NCBI RefSeq assembly: GCF_029392075.1
Contig: NZ_CP113929.1
Coordinates: 1,984,001 to 2,048,000, forward strand
Reading direction: 5' to 3'
DNA: 64,000 nt
Source: Bifidobacterium sp. ESL0704
GTDB taxonomy: Bacteria > Actinomycetota > Actinomycetes > Actinomycetales > Bifidobacteriaceae
Below, in pieces: positions 50,600 through 60,025 of this stretch (the stretch's first letter is position 1; each line of letters begins with the position of its first letter). The notes under the pieces were generated by a model. The model saw only the letters and a program-made list of their open reading frames with translations. It was not told the DNA's origin and made no database searches. Position numbers and translations under genes: made by a program.

Positions 50600-52912
50600 C
50601 TATTGCCCGTCATCGCCCGAATCCAGAAACTCATTCTGGTCGGCATCGGGATTCTGCTGCTCTTCGACTTGGGGCTGCTGCTGGTCCTGGGCTTCGGACT
50701 GCCGGTACGCATCACGCCGGTACTGGTTGCCGGAATTGCCCTGACTGCTGGCATCGGCGGAAACGCTGGCACCGCCCATGTACTTCGGGTCCGGGTTGCC
50801 GTAGCTGTTGTCGATCGGCGCGTTGATGTCCGCAAGGTACTTGTTCATGAACTCCGTCCACGCCGGGGTGGCGATGTCGGCGCCGTACCAGTAGCCGTGG
50901 GAGCGGCCGTTGATGGTCTTACCGGAGAAGGAGACGTTGTATTCCGCGTTGCCCACGGAGACGAAGGTCGCCACCTGGCCCGGAATGAAGCCGGAAGTGA
51001 GCATACGCGTCTGCTCGTTGGTGCCGGTCTTGGCGAAGGTCTTGCGTCCGTTGTCGAGCTGAGCCTTCTTGGCCTGGCCGTCGGAACGGATGACGCCTTG
51101 GTTCATCGCGTAGGCCGTGGTCTGTGCGATGGCCGGTTCGATGGCCTGATGGCAGTTGGCGCTGGGCACCTTCAAGGACTTGCCCTGTTTGTTGATGACC
51201 TTCTTCAGGGCGATCGGCGTGCACTCCACGCCGTTGGCCGCGATGGTGGCATACACGTTGGCCATGGTCAGCGGGGAGGCCGCGACCGTGCCGATGATCA
51301 GCGGGCCGGGCCAGTTCTTGGAGGAGAACAACGTGTCCCCGACCGGTGCCTGATGATAGCCCACGGTCTTCGCAGCATCGATGACCGGGCACATCCCGAT
51401 CTGATCGATCATGGCCGCCTGTGTGGTGTTGTGCGAATGGACAAGGCCGTCGAGCACGGATTCCGAGCCTCCGACACCGCCCTCCGAATTCTTTGGAGAC
51501 CAGCCGTTGGCAGTGCCGGAATAGCCCGGGCATGCGAAGGAATGTTTGGGATAAAGGCCCTTGGGATGCACGATGTCGGTGATGGACCGGCCTTGCTGCA
51601 TCCACGCCACCATGTTGATGGGCTTCCATGTCGAACCGACTTCCCAGCCGGCACCACCCCCGTCTTTCTGATCGACGGCATAGTTGATGGCCGTGCGTGT
51701 GGGGTCGCTTTTCGCGGCATCGGTGGGGTCATAAGTGCGGTTGATGCCGAAGCCGAGCACCTCGCCGGTTCCCGGTTTGATGGCGGCTATCGAGACCTCG
51801 AAGCCGCTGGGGTCTGCCGGCGGAATCGTGTCGCGCGCGGCCTGCATGGCGTCGGCATTGGCGTGAATGTCCATCGTGGTGTAAATGCTGAGCCCGCCTT
51901 CGTTCAGAAGCTTGGTGCGCTCCTTGGCGGTTTTGCCGAACTCCTTGGAGTTGAGAATCTGCTTGGTAGCGTAATCGCAGAAGAACCCCGCATCACCGGC
52001 GGCCTGGCAGCCGACCTGCGTGGAGTTGTTCTGCAGGTTCAGCGTGCTGGCTATGGGCTGGGCGCGGAATTTGTCGTGGTCGGACTGCGAGATGAAATGC
52101 TGCTGCAGCATCAGATCGAGGACGATGTTGCGCTGTTTCTGCGCTTCGGGCTGGTTCTGGGCCACCGAAGGATCGTACCTCGCCGGGTTTTTGGTGATGG
52201 CCGCGATGGTGGCCGCCTGGCCGATGTTGAGGTTGGAGGCGGAGACGTTGAAGTAGCGCTTCGCCGCGGTTTCGACGCCGTACAGGTTGTTGCGCCCGAA
52301 CTGGGCGATGTTCAAGTATCCCTGCAGAATCTCGGCCTTGCTGTATTGCTTCTCCATCTGTACGGCGATCAGCATCTCGCGTACCTTACGGGCGATGGTG
52401 TCTTCCGAAGCGTGGTATTCGGCGATGGGATCGTTCTTTTCCTTCGCCTGGATAAGCAGTACGTTCTTGACATACTGCTGCGTCAGCGATGAACCACCCT
52501 GCGTATCGCCGTGCTTGATGAATGTCTGGACGAAGGCTCGAAGCACGCCCTGCATATCCACGCCCGCATGCTCGAAGAAACGGCGGTCCTCACGGGCGAC
52601 CACGGCCTGTTGCATGGGCTGCGATACCTGGCGCAACGGGACTACGGTGCGGTTCTGCGCGTAGAAGGAGGCGATGACAGTTTTTCCGTCTGACGCGTAG
52701 ATGGTGGATTTCTGCGGCAGGCTGGTGACATCGAAATCGATGTCCTCGGTTTTCAGCGTCGGTGCGACGGTACGGGCCATGCCGTTGAGTCCAAGCACTC
52801 CGGGGATGAAGAACATACCACCGACGACGCCACCGGCGATGCAAAGGGTCACATAGGTCAACAGCAAAGCAATCACGCGCCTCACCGTGAGGTTGTTCTT
52901 CATTTCAGGCAT
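50600..52912 (-). CDS. Bifunctional class A penicillin-binding protein
   Basis: This ~770-residue peptidoglycan synthase has a short cytoplasmic tail, one membrane helix (~12-35) and an extracellular GT51 glycosyltransferase with EDRRFFEHAGVD and GGSSLTQQYVKN. The transpeptidase domain follows, with SxxK (GSTWKP), SxN (SHN) and KTG (AKTGTNEQT) boxes. The C-terminus is a Gln/Asp-rich tail without PASTA domains. A TAGAAT box lies 7 nt before the ATG at 52912, so this start is favoured over the ATG at 52921 that overlaps the box. It links to wall synthesis together with the L,D-transpeptidase at 62 kb. Confidence 0.94.
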   Translation of the reverse strand: MPEMKNNLTVRRVIALLLTYVTLCIAGGVVGGMFFIPGVLGLNGMARTVAPTLKTEDIDFDVTSLPQKSTIYASDGKTVIASFYAQNRTVVPLRQVSQPMQQAVVAREDRRFFEHAGVDMQGVLRAFVQTFIKHGDTQGGSSLTQQYVKNVLLIQAKEKNDPIAEYHASEDTIARKVREMLIAVQMEKQYSKAEILQGYLNIAQFGRNNLYGVETAAKRYFNVSASNLNIGQAATIAAITKNPARYDPSVAQNQPEAQKQRNIVLDLMLQQHFISQSDHDKFRAQPIASTLNLQNNSTQVGCQAAGDAGFFCDYATKQILNSKEFGKTAKERTKLLNEGGLSIYTTMDIHANADAMQAARDTIPPADPSGFEVSIAAIKPGTGEVLGFGINRTYDPTDAAKSDPTRTAINYAVDQKDGGGAGWEVGSTWKPINMVAWMQQGRSITDIVHPKGLYPKHSFACPGYSGTANGWSPKNSEGGVGGSESVLDGLVHSHNTTQAAMIDQIGMCPVIDAAKTVGYHQAPVGDTLFSSKNWPGPLIIGTVAASPLTMANVYATIAANGVECTPIALKKVINKQGKSLKVPSANCHQAIEPAIAQTTAYAMNQGVIRSDGQAKKAQLDNGRKTFAKTGTNEQTRMLTSGFIPGQVATFVSVGNAEYNVSFSGKTINGRSHGYWYGADIATPAWTEFMNKYLADINAPIDNSYGNPDPKYMGGASVSADASSQGNSGNQYRRDAYRQSEAQDQQQPQVEEQQNPDADQNEFLDSGDDGQ

Positions 52913-52919
52913 GGTGTTC

Positions 52920-52925
52920 ATTCTA
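52920..52925 (-). promoter_or_regulatory. Candidate -10 box (TAGAAT) for leaderless PBP gene
   Basis: TAGAAT ends 7 nt before the ATG at 52912. It overlaps the alternative upstream ATG, which favours the inner start. Confidence 0.5.
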
Positions 52926-53030
52926 GGATATCGCCTCTACCGAAACGGCCAATTGCGTAGCCTTATCGCCTATTGCGTACTTCATCCGGGAGAGTCTGGG
53001 AGATTGCGGAAAATCGGCCGAACGAACCAT

Positions 53031-53070
53031 AAAAAAATCGCGGCTCGAAACCATGAGGCAACGAGCCGCG
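53031..53070 (-). terminator. Rho-independent terminator of the GlxR-like gene
   Basis: CGCGGCTCG (53039-53047) and CGAGCCGCG (53062-53070) make a 9-bp GC-rich stem with a 14-nt loop. On the minus strand it is followed by a run of seven T. It lies 33 bp past the regulator stop. Confidence 0.92.
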
Positions 53071-53102
53071 ACATATATCTCAGAACTATTACGAAGCGAT
53101 GA

Positions 53103-53816
53103 TCAATGACGGGAACGACGAATCAGCGCACCGGGCTGGTAGATGATGATGGCGCGGCCTTCGCGGGCGATCCATCCGCGATTGGCGAAGTCCATCAGCG
53201 CCTTGTTGACCGTCTCACGCGAGGAACCGACCAGCTGGGCCATCTCTTCCTGCGTCAGGTCGTGCGGCACCTTCACGCCGGATTCCACGGGCTCGCCGAA
53301 ACGCGAAGCCAGATCGAGCAGCGTCTTGGCCAGTCGCGCGGGAACATCCATGAATACAAGGTCGGAAATCTGCTCGTTGTTCGCGCGCATGCGGTTGGCC
53401 ATCACCTGCAGCATATCCACAGCCACGCGCGGATACTTGTTGAGCCACGCGAAGAGGGTGTCATGCTCGAGCCAGCCAACCTGCGTGCCGTTGTTCATCG
53501 CGATGGCCGAAGCCGTGCGAGGGCCGCCGGCGGGATCGAAAACCGGAATCTCTCCCAAAATCTCGCCGCGGGTATGGATGCTCAACAGCTGCACACGATT
53601 GTCACTGGCCTCACGGGTGAGCTTTACTTTCCCGCTTTCCAGCAGATACATGCGCTGATCGGTGGAACCTTCATGAAAGATGTAATCACCCTTCTCGAAT
53701 TCCGCGCGCTTCATGAATGGCATGAGCTCCTCCGCATTGGCGTGAGAGACATGCTTGAACAATGTCGTTTGCAGAAGTTCATTGTCCGCTTCATTTGCCC
53801 CATTCGGACTTGCCAC
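53103..53816 (-). CDS. Crp/Fnr-family regulator of the GlxR type
   Basis: This 237-residue regulator has an N-terminal cyclic-nucleotide-binding fold (LLSIHTRGEILGEIPVF, PRTASAIA), a dimer helix and a C-terminal winged HTH. The recognition segment GSSRETVNKALMDFANRGW is almost the GlxR helix, which reads TGTGANNTANNTCACA. No Fnr-type cysteines are present. The start is GTG, with GGAGG 9 nt upstream. It is probably a global regulator. One exact target site in the window lies upstream of fucO. Confidence 0.9.
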   Translation of the reverse strand: MASPNGANEADNELLQTTLFKHVSHANAEELMPFMKRAEFEKGDYIFHEGSTDQRMYLLESGKVKLTREASDNRVQLLSIHTRGEILGEIPVFDPAGGPRTASAIAMNNGTQVGWLEHDTLFAWLNKYPRVAVDMLQVMANRMRANNEQISDLVFMDVPARLAKTLLDLASRFGEPVESGVKVPHDLTQEEMAQLVGSSRETVNKALMDFANRGWIAREGRAIIIYQPGALIRRSRH

Positions 53817-53897
53817 GAGAATGCACCTCCAAAAAAATATTAACCGTCGTATTACCAGAAACTCATTGCCTTGAAACTGGTCGAACTCAAATCTATC

Positions 53898-54971
53898 TCA
53901 ATTGTAGCTCAGTTTGGCATACGTTTCGAGGTAAGAGAAAAGTGTTTCAAATGGAATATTTTTTTGCCGTTTGATAGGCGCAACACGTTTGACGGCCGAT
54001 TTGACGGATTTATCACTCATCTTTTCCGAAGAGGTTTTGAGTATCCTTCCCATTTTCTCCTCATCGATGTCGTAGGCAAGGGTGACATGGTGCAGCAATG
54101 CCCCCGGCCCGCCGCCGACCGGAGGGAAGAGGCGCTGTGCCGCGCCACCGATCTTGCCCTGTGCCGAAGCGATGTCGTTGGTGCCGCTGAAAAACGCGTC
54201 AATGCCGAGATCCCGAAGCGCATCGACCAGCCATTGGTCGCACAAACGGAACGATTCATCGACGGGGAGACTCGCGACAAACCCCTTGGGCGCATAGAGA
54301 GAATAGGTGATGGCGTCACCCGGTTTAATGAACATCGCACCACCGCCCGTGCTGCGACGGACGATGTCAAAACCCTCCTGCCGCGCGGCTCGTATGTCCA
54401 CCTCACGCTCGATGGATTGGAACCTGCCAACCACGACTGCCGGCCCCGCCCAATGCCAAAACCGCAACGTCGCGGGTCGTGCGCCGCTCGCCACTTCTCG
54501 AGCCCAGCCCTCGTCCGTTTTCATCTGTTCGGCGGGACTGCGTGCAACGTCATGCACCACCAACGGACGCAATTCACCCCAACGTTTTTGATAGAGTTGA
54601 TGGAAAACGTCATCATTTGACGTCAAATTGTCTGAGACGTCAACAACTCCAACCTTTGCACGAATTGAACTTCCCTTTTCGTCTGAAGCACTGTTTTGCC
54701 GTTTGTGCAAAGCCCGTCGGTAGGCGGTGGATATCGCGGTATCGTCGAGACCCACTAATTTCAGCGACGAATAGCGCGAAAAGACATCGGTCAACGGTCT
54801 ACCGGCGATCAGCGAATCGGCAAGCTCGGCGAGCATGGCGTGGACGGCGCTGTCGTCACCGGAAACGAAAAAATCACCATCAATCGAGCAGGAAACCGGT
54901 TGGCCGGATTTGTCGACAACGACCTCGACCCCGACCAGCTTGCCTCCGGGGGTCTTGTATTCACCTCGCAT
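53898..54971 (-). CDS. lplA: Lipoate-protein ligase family protein, N-terminal accessory domain
   Basis: This 357-residue protein attaches lipoate to lipoyl domains. The catalytic biotin/lipoate-ligase core spans ~125-330, with RRSTGGGAMF, the loop TNDIASAQGKIGGAAQR containing the Lys, and a C-terminal segment. The first ~100 residues (YKTPGGKLVGVEV, CSIDGDFFVSGDD) resemble the accessory domain that lies C-terminal in E. coli LplA, so domain order is swapped. A hydrophilic linker joins them. The ATG has no clear Shine-Dalgarno sequence. The only lipoyl acceptor visible in the window is GcvH at 61.4 kb. Confidence 0.87.
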   Translation of the reverse strand: MRGEYKTPGGKLVGVEVVVDKSGQPVSCSIDGDFFVSGDDSAVHAMLAELADSLIAGRPLTDVFSRYSSLKLVGLDDTAISTAYRRALHKRQNSASDEKGSSIRAKVGVVDVSDNLTSNDDVFHQLYQKRWGELRPLVVHDVARSPAEQMKTDEGWAREVASGARPATLRFWHWAGPAVVVGRFQSIEREVDIRAARQEGFDIVRRSTGGGAMFIKPGDAITYSLYAPKGFVASLPVDESFRLCDQWLVDALRDLGIDAFFSGTNDIASAQGKIGGAAQRLFPPVGGGPGALLHHVTLAYDIDEEKMGRILKTSSEKMSDKSVKSAVKRVAPIKRQKNIPFETLFSYLETYAKLSYN

Positions 54972-55120
54972 AACACATCACCATATCAAAGCGCGGCGCG
55001 AAAACGTCATGAACGTTTCCCCGCCGCATCAAAACAACGTATCCACTCGCAGGCTCCGAGGTGGAGCAAACTCGTCCCATCCCGTTGCGCCCCGTGCCCT
55101 ATTGCAAGGCCGTATCCCTG

Positions 55121-55813
55121 CTATTCCAGCAGTTCCATTCCTTTGGCGTCCCTGTGCCAAGGCGAACCGTAGTTTGAACTGAGGATCAGCACGCCTTCGA
55201 TCAGCCCCCAGATGAAGGCCGCGATGGGACCGAGCCCGAAGAGTATCCAACCGATCAGGGTCAACAGCAGCTGGGCGATGGCCTTGCCATAGAAACCGAG
55301 ATAGAAATTATGGACGCCCAACCATCCCAGGAAAATGCCCAACAGTCCCGCAGCCATCTTGCTTCTGGGCTGGTAGCCGTAAGGCAGCGGCTCCGGCTGG
55401 CCATATTGCGGGGCATAAGGCTGACCTTGCGGGTAGGCGTTCTGGTTCTGCGCAGAATACGGCTGGTTGTAATTGCCAGACGCATAGCCGTAGCCGGGTT
55501 GGTAAGCCGGTCCGGCCTGGGGCTGAGCATAACCGGGTTGGCCGTAATTCGGCTGGGAATACCCTGGCTGGCCATAATTCGGCTGCTGCGGCTGCCCGTA
55601 ATTCGGCTGCGGATTGGATTGCGTGCCGCCGGCCTGTCCATAGTCAGGCTGGGCATACTGCCCGCCTTGCCCCTGAGTCTGCCCGTAGGTCCCGCCGTAC
55701 TGGGCTTGCTGCCCCGGCTGGTTTTGCGCGGCATTGAAACTCTGGTGATCGCCGGAACCCTGCGGAGCCTGTGCTCCGGGCTGCCCACCTTGTGGATCTG
55801 GTGTATCGTTCAT
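55121..55813 (-). CDS. TM2-domain protein with Gln/Tyr/Pro-rich N-terminus
   Basis: This 230-residue protein has a long disordered N-terminus made of NYGQPGYxQP-like repeats (~30-150). A TM2 domain follows: two membrane helices joined by a short turn (AGLLGIFLGWLGVHNFYLGF, exactly 20 residues, then FGLGPIAAFIWGLIEG). TM2 proteins are small membrane proteins of unclear role. A TAGACT box stands 7 nt before the ATG and no ribosome binding site is seen. Confidence 0.88.
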   Translation of the reverse strand: MNDTPDPQGGQPGAQAPQGSGDHQSFNAAQNQPGQQAQYGGTYGQTQGQGGQYAQPDYGQAGGTQSNPQPNYGQPQQPNYGQPGYSQPNYGQPGYAQPQAGPAYQPGYGYASGNYNQPYSAQNQNAYPQGQPYAPQYGQPEPLPYGYQPRSKMAAGLLGIFLGWLGVHNFYLGFYGKAIAQLLLTLIGWILFGLGPIAAFIWGLIEGVLILSSNYGSPWHRDAKGMELLE

Positions 55814-55820
55814 GTTTTCA

Positions 55821-55826
55821 AGTCTA
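55821..55826 (-). promoter_or_regulatory. Candidate -10 box (TAGACT) for leaderless TM2 gene
   Basis: TAGACT ends 7 nt before the ATG on the minus strand. It is the same hexamer as at pcp and the U32 gene. Confidence 0.5.
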
Positions 55827-55906
55827 GTCCAAACGGTCGAGACAACCGTGTGAAAACGCTGACAACCAGCTGGAAATCCAGAAATCGTCATCTGCTTTCA
55901 GAAAGC

Positions 55907-55940
55907 AAAATCGGGTGCCTTCGCCCGCGAAAAGCACCCG
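55907..55940 (-). terminator. leuB terminator
   Basis: CGGGTGC (55912-55918) pairs with GCACCCG (55934-55940), followed on the minus strand by TTTT. A second, weaker pair, GGACGGCA/TGCCGTCC at 55956-55995, lies closer to the leuB stop. Confidence 0.65.
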
Positions 55941-56027
55941 GAACACACAACAATCGGACGGCAACATATTTCTTTTATATTATGGTCTGCCGTCCAACGT
56001 CGTGCACAACCTCACAGCTTCACAGTC

Positions 56028-57071
56028 TCACAGCCGCGCCAGAATATCCCGTCCGACTTCGGCGGTGGTGCGCGTCTTCTGTGCGTTTTCGGCGATATCG
56101 TCCTCAACGACCGTTTCGATACGCGCGGCGGGCTCATCCATGCCAAGGTGACGCAGCAGCATCGCAGTGGAAAGGATGGTCGCGGTCGGGTTGGCGATGC
56201 CCTTGCCGGCGATGTCAGGGGCGGAGCCGTGGATCGGCTCGAACATCGAGGGGTACTCGTTGGTTGCGTTGATGCAGCCGGACGCCGAATAGCCGACGCC
56301 GCCGACCACGCTACCGGCCTCGTCGGTGATGATGTCGCCGAAGAGGTTGTCGGTCAGGATCACGTCGAAGCGGGACGGCTCGGTGACCATGAAGATGGTG
56401 GTCGCATCGATGTGCAGGTAATCGTGGCTGACCTCGGGGTATTCCTCGCCCACCTTGTCAACGATGCGCTGCCACATATCGCCGGCGTTGATCAGCACGT
56501 TCTTCTTGTGCACCAGCGTGACGTGCTTCTTGCGTTTCATCGCCAGGTCGAAGGCGTAACGCACCACGCGCTCGACGCCGTAGGCCGTGTTGATGGAGAC
56601 CTCGGTGGCCACCTCGTGGGGCGTACCCTTGCGGATCGCGCCGCCTGCGCCGCAATAGAGGCCTTCGGTGCCTTCGCGCACCACGACGAAATCGATGTCG
56701 CCCGGGTTCTTCAACGGGGACTCGACACCTTTGTAGAGCTTGGACGGGCGCAGGTTGACATACTGGTCAAGATCGAAACGCAGTTTCAACAGCAAACCAC
56801 GTTCAAGTAAGCCGGCCGGTACGTCAAGCCGAGGGTCGCCAATGGCCCCCAACAGAATGGCGTCGGTTTTCTTGATACGCTCGAGGTCCTCGTCAGGCAG
56901 CACAGCCCCATCACGCACATAACGCTGGGAGCCGAGGTCGAAGTCCTCATACTCGAAATCGGCCACACCCTGCATAGCCTTCTCCATGACCTGCTGGGCA
57001 GGAGGAATGATTTCCTTGCCAATGCCGTCGCCTGGAATGACGGCGATATGATATGTTTTTTTAGTGCTCAT
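56028..57071 (-). CDS. leuB: 3-isopropylmalate dehydrogenase
   Basis: This 347-residue NAD-dependent enzyme performs the oxidative decarboxylation step of leucine synthesis. Motifs: [13 protein letters not shown], the substrate-loop [30 protein letters not shown], the metal-binding aspartates in [13 protein letters not shown], and [14 protein letters not shown]. It is the short actinobacterial type. TAACGT lies 7 nt before the ATG at 57071 and no Shine-Dalgarno sequence is seen. Other leucine genes are not adjacent. Confidence 0.93.
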   Translation of the reverse strand: MSTKKTYHIAVIPGDGIGKEIIPPAQQVMEKAMQGVADFEYEDFDLGSQRYVRDGAVLPDEDLERIKKTDAILLGAIGDPRLDVPAGLLERGLLLKLRFDLDQYVNLRPSKLYKGVESPLKNPGDIDFVVVREGTEGLYCGAGGAIRKGTPHEVATEVSINTAYGVERVVRYAFDLAMKRKKHVTLVHKKNVLINAGDMWQRIVDKVGEEYPEVSHDYLHIDATTIFMVTEPSRFDVILTDNLFGDIITDEAGSVVGGVGYSASGCINATNEYPSMFEPIHGSAPDIAGKGIANPTATILSTAMLLRHLGMDEPAARIETVVEDDIAENAQKTRTTAEVGRDILARL

Positions 57072-57078
57072 AGCCGCG

Positions 57079-57084
57079 ACGTTA
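57079..57084 (-). promoter_or_regulatory. Candidate -10 box (TAACGT) for leaderless leuB
   Basis: TAACGT fits TAnnnT and ends 7 nt before the ATG. On its own it is weak; the recurrence at other genes gives it weight. Confidence 0.35.
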
Positions 57085-57164
57085 GTACCGAATTCGGCAC
57101 TGTCCACTATATGGTCCAGCAAATGGACATCACCGATTCCGCGATTTCTTCCGTTTTGAAGGCT

Positions 57165-57428
57165 CTTGGTGCCACCAAGTAGGCCAAAATTCAAAGAATC
57201 AACACCCATTCTCAAAATTCCGGGCAACTTGGTGCACCAAGCAGGCCAAAATACGGAGATTCAACACCAAAAGACACATTTCCACCCATCTTGGTGCACC
57301 AAGTAGGCCAAAATACGGAGATTCAACACCTAAAGACACATTTCCACCCAACTTGGTGCACCAAGCAGGCCAAAATACGGAGATTCAACCCCTATTCTCA
57401 AAATTTCGGACAACTTGGTGCCACCAAG
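57165..57428. repeat. Array C: five ~62-bp-spaced palindromes (CTTGGTGCACCAAG)
   Basis: Perfect 14-bp palindromes lie at 57228-57241, 57290-57303 and 57352-57365. Each end carries the 15-bp form CTTGGTGCCACCAAG (57165-57179 and 57414-57428). All four spacers are exactly 48 bp and highly similar (AGGCCAAAATACGGAGATTC inside). The array fills the gap between the oligopeptidase 3' end and the leuB 5' end, both minus-strand. No cas genes are near. Confidence 0.95.
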
Positions 57429-57460
57429 AAAGTGATATGAGAGCAAATAAGGGTATCTCG

Positions 57461-59986
57461 CTACTCTTCGATTCCCATGGTATGAAGACACCAGGCGTTT
57501 TCGTCGCTGACTTCCTGCCACTGCTTGTAGCGCCCGGAAGTCCCACCGTGACCGGCCTCGACCTCGATGCGCGCGATGGCGTCGACGCCCTGCGATTGCA
57601 GACGGGCGATCCATTTCAGCGGTTCGACGTAGAGCACACGGGTATCGTTCAGCGAAGTGGTGGCGAAAATCTTCGGATAGTACGAGGCAGCGGAATCGGA
57701 GACATGGCCACCATCAGCATCCTGCTTTCCGAAGGCACGCTTTTCAGTAATCCGATCCGATTGCCAGGGTTCCGAATCCCCCTGCCAATGGCCGAACGGC
57801 GCGTTTTCGTAAGGGGAATACGACTTCATATAGTCATAGACGGCCTTGTCGTGAAGCGGATCGCCCCACTCGTCCCATTCGGTGACCGTCAGGGGCAGCG
57901 ACGGGTCGAGAATCGAGGTGAGCGCGTCCACAAACGGCACGTCGGCCTCGATGCCCGCATAGCATTCCGGAGCCATATTCGCCACGGCACCCATCAAGAG
58001 GCCTCCCGCTGAACCACCATTGGCGACGCTGCGTTTCGGATCGGCAAGTCCCGCCCGCTGCAAGGCTTTGGTAGCATCCACGAAATCATTGAACGTATTA
58101 CGTTTATGAAGCCTTCGCCCTTGCTCGTACCAGGCACGGCCCATCTCGCCGCCGCCACGCACATGCACCACGGCGTAGAGCACACCACGGTCGAGCATAC
58201 TCACTCGCGCCACGGAAAAACCGGGGTCGCTGTCTGCCTCGTAGGCCCCGTAACCGGTGATGAACATCGGCGAGGCAGACACCAAAGACGCCACAGAGTG
58301 AGGATTCTCAGACCTGTCATTTGCACCATCAAGCAGGTCGATACCGCTGAAATCCTCGCCCAGCGCGCCCATGGCCGTGCAGCAATCCTGCCTCCAGACC
58401 AGGGAGACCGGCACGAGCTCGCCGTCACGCACCCGCACCCAGATACGGCGCTCGCGATAGTTCGCGGCGTCGAAACCGCCGTGCACTTTCGCACGCTTCA
58501 GAAGCCTGCTGGTGCCGGTGGCCACGTCCAACTCGCGCAGCTGCCCGGGTTGCGTATAGCTTGCGAACGAGTAGCGGAGCCGCGGCACATTGTAGGAGGG
58601 ATTGCCGCCGGCCCCGATGGAATAGAGATGCCGGTTGCTGCCGTTCTCGTCTGGTTTGAGCTCGCGGAAGTGCCACGGACGATGAGCCAGGAAATCCTGC
58701 AACGCTTCGTCTTTTCTCATCACCGCGATATGGGGCAGGCTGTTGTTGCGATAACTCAGCACAACGAAATTGCGGTACATCGCGATGCCCTCGATACCCA
58801 GCCCGCGAGCGCCGCGCAGGATGTCAGGGTTGTCGAGATTGCTATACGGCGTATTGACCGGTAGTCCGCTCGCCCCCGACTCGACCTCATCGCCGCGCTC
58901 GCAACCGTAAGGCGAACCCTGCGCCACGATTACACCTTCGCCCAGCGCATACGGCGGTTCATGGGCATTCAAGTCGACTACATCAACCTCGAAATTCGGG
59001 TTGTTCGCGTTGTGATAGACCAGTGCCAGCGGGATATCGGCCCCGCCAACGCCCGCGCCTTCGAAGCTGGCGAAACTGACATCGTATTCGACGCCTTCCT
59101 GCCGCGGGATGAACGCCCGGAACTCGCCTTCCGGGTCGCTGACCGGCAGCATCAGCACCTCGCTGGTGGTCTTGGACGAGCAGCCGATGACCATGTTGCG
59201 TTCGTCGAAGCTCAGCCCGACGCTGATCCAGAAGTGTTCGTCGGATTCGCGGAACACCTCAACGTCATCATCGACAGGCGTGCCGACCCGGTGCCGGCAA
59301 ACCGCATATGGCCGCCAGGATTGATCGAGCATCGTGTAGAACACCCACTTGCCGTCGGGTGTGAAGCAGGCCTCGGCAATACCCTTGAAAATTTCGGGCA
59401 GCTCGTGGCCGTCCTCGAGGCTGCGGATGCGGTAATCATAGCGTTCGCTGCCTACGGTGTCGGTGCCGTAGAGCAGCCAACGGCCGTCGCGGGTCAGGTC
59501 AAGCCCTCCCAGACGGAAGAAATCGTGGCCTTTTGCCTCGACGTTCGGATCGAAAACGACCTGCTCCCCCGGATTCGCCCCCGGAGCGTCGCCGGCCTTG
59601 ATTTGCGGCGGATCCCAATCATCCGGCCCTGCGATCGGCAGGCGGCACTGCACTCCGTATTGTTTGCCTTCCTGGGTGCGCACGAAATACCAATAGCCAT
59701 CCATCCGCGTCGGCACGGACATGTCCGTCTCGTCGACCCGTGACTTGAGCTCTTCGAATAGGCGGCGTTTCAGTCCGTCGAAACCGGCCGTGCGGGCCTG
59801 GTAATATTCGTTTTCCTCACGCACAAATCGTTGCAATTCCGGTGAATTCTTGTCGCGCATCCACTCATAGGGGTCAATGAACGTATCGCCGTGAACGCTA
59901 CGCGCGTGCGGTCTGCACAAGGCATGCGGAACAGCGGGGGTATCGGCGTGCCGCGTCGAGGCCGCCATGTTCGTTTCATCAGTCAT
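57461..59986 (-). CDS. Prolyl oligopeptidase family (oligopeptidase B-like, S9A)
   Basis: This ~841-residue cytoplasmic serine peptidase has an N-terminal β-propeller (~70-480) and a C-terminal α/β-hydrolase. The triad is Ser in NGGSAGGLLMG, Asp in LNDTRVLYVEP and His in EAGHGGTSGR. Near the catalytic Asp it has an insertion of ~35 residues (from FGHWQGDSEPW to SDSAAS) not seen in typical members. The start is uncertain: ATG at 59986 (MTDETNMAAS) or 59992, both just after TAGGCT. It follows the APP1-type gene by 39 bp on the same strand, so co-transcription is possible. Confidence 0.9.
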   Translation of the reverse strand: MTDETNMAASTRHADTPAVPHALCRPHARSVHGDTFIDPYEWMRDKNSPELQRFVREENEYYQARTAGFDGLKRRLFEELKSRVDETDMSVPTRMDGYWYFVRTQEGKQYGVQCRLPIAGPDDWDPPQIKAGDAPGANPGEQVVFDPNVEAKGHDFFRLGGLDLTRDGRWLLYGTDTVGSERYDYRIRSLEDGHELPEIFKGIAEACFTPDGKWVFYTMLDQSWRPYAVCRHRVGTPVDDDVEVFRESDEHFWISVGLSFDERNMVIGCSSKTTSEVLMLPVSDPEGEFRAFIPRQEGVEYDVSFASFEGAGVGGADIPLALVYHNANNPNFEVDVVDLNAHEPPYALGEGVIVAQGSPYGCERGDEVESGASGLPVNTPYSNLDNPDILRGARGLGIEGIAMYRNFVVLSYRNNSLPHIAVMRKDEALQDFLAHRPWHFRELKPDENGSNRHLYSIGAGGNPSYNVPRLRYSFASYTQPGQLRELDVATGTSRLLKRAKVHGGFDAANYRERRIWVRVRDGELVPVSLVWRQDCCTAMGALGEDFSGIDLLDGANDRSENPHSVASLVSASPMFITGYGAYEADSDPGFSVARVSMLDRGVLYAVVHVRGGGEMGRAWYEQGRRLHKRNTFNDFVDATKALQRAGLADPKRSVANGGSAGGLLMGAVANMAPECYAGIEADVPFVDALTSILDPSLPLTVTEWDEWGDPLHDKAVYDYMKSYSPYENAPFGHWQGDSEPWQSDRITEKRAFGKQDADGGHVSDSAASYYPKIFATTSLNDTRVLYVEPLKWIARLQSQGVDAIARIEVEAGHGGTSGRYKQWQEVSDENAWCLHTMGIEE

Positions 59987-60025
59987 AAGCATCAAGCCTA
60001 TAACTCATCGAACGAACGGCAAAAT

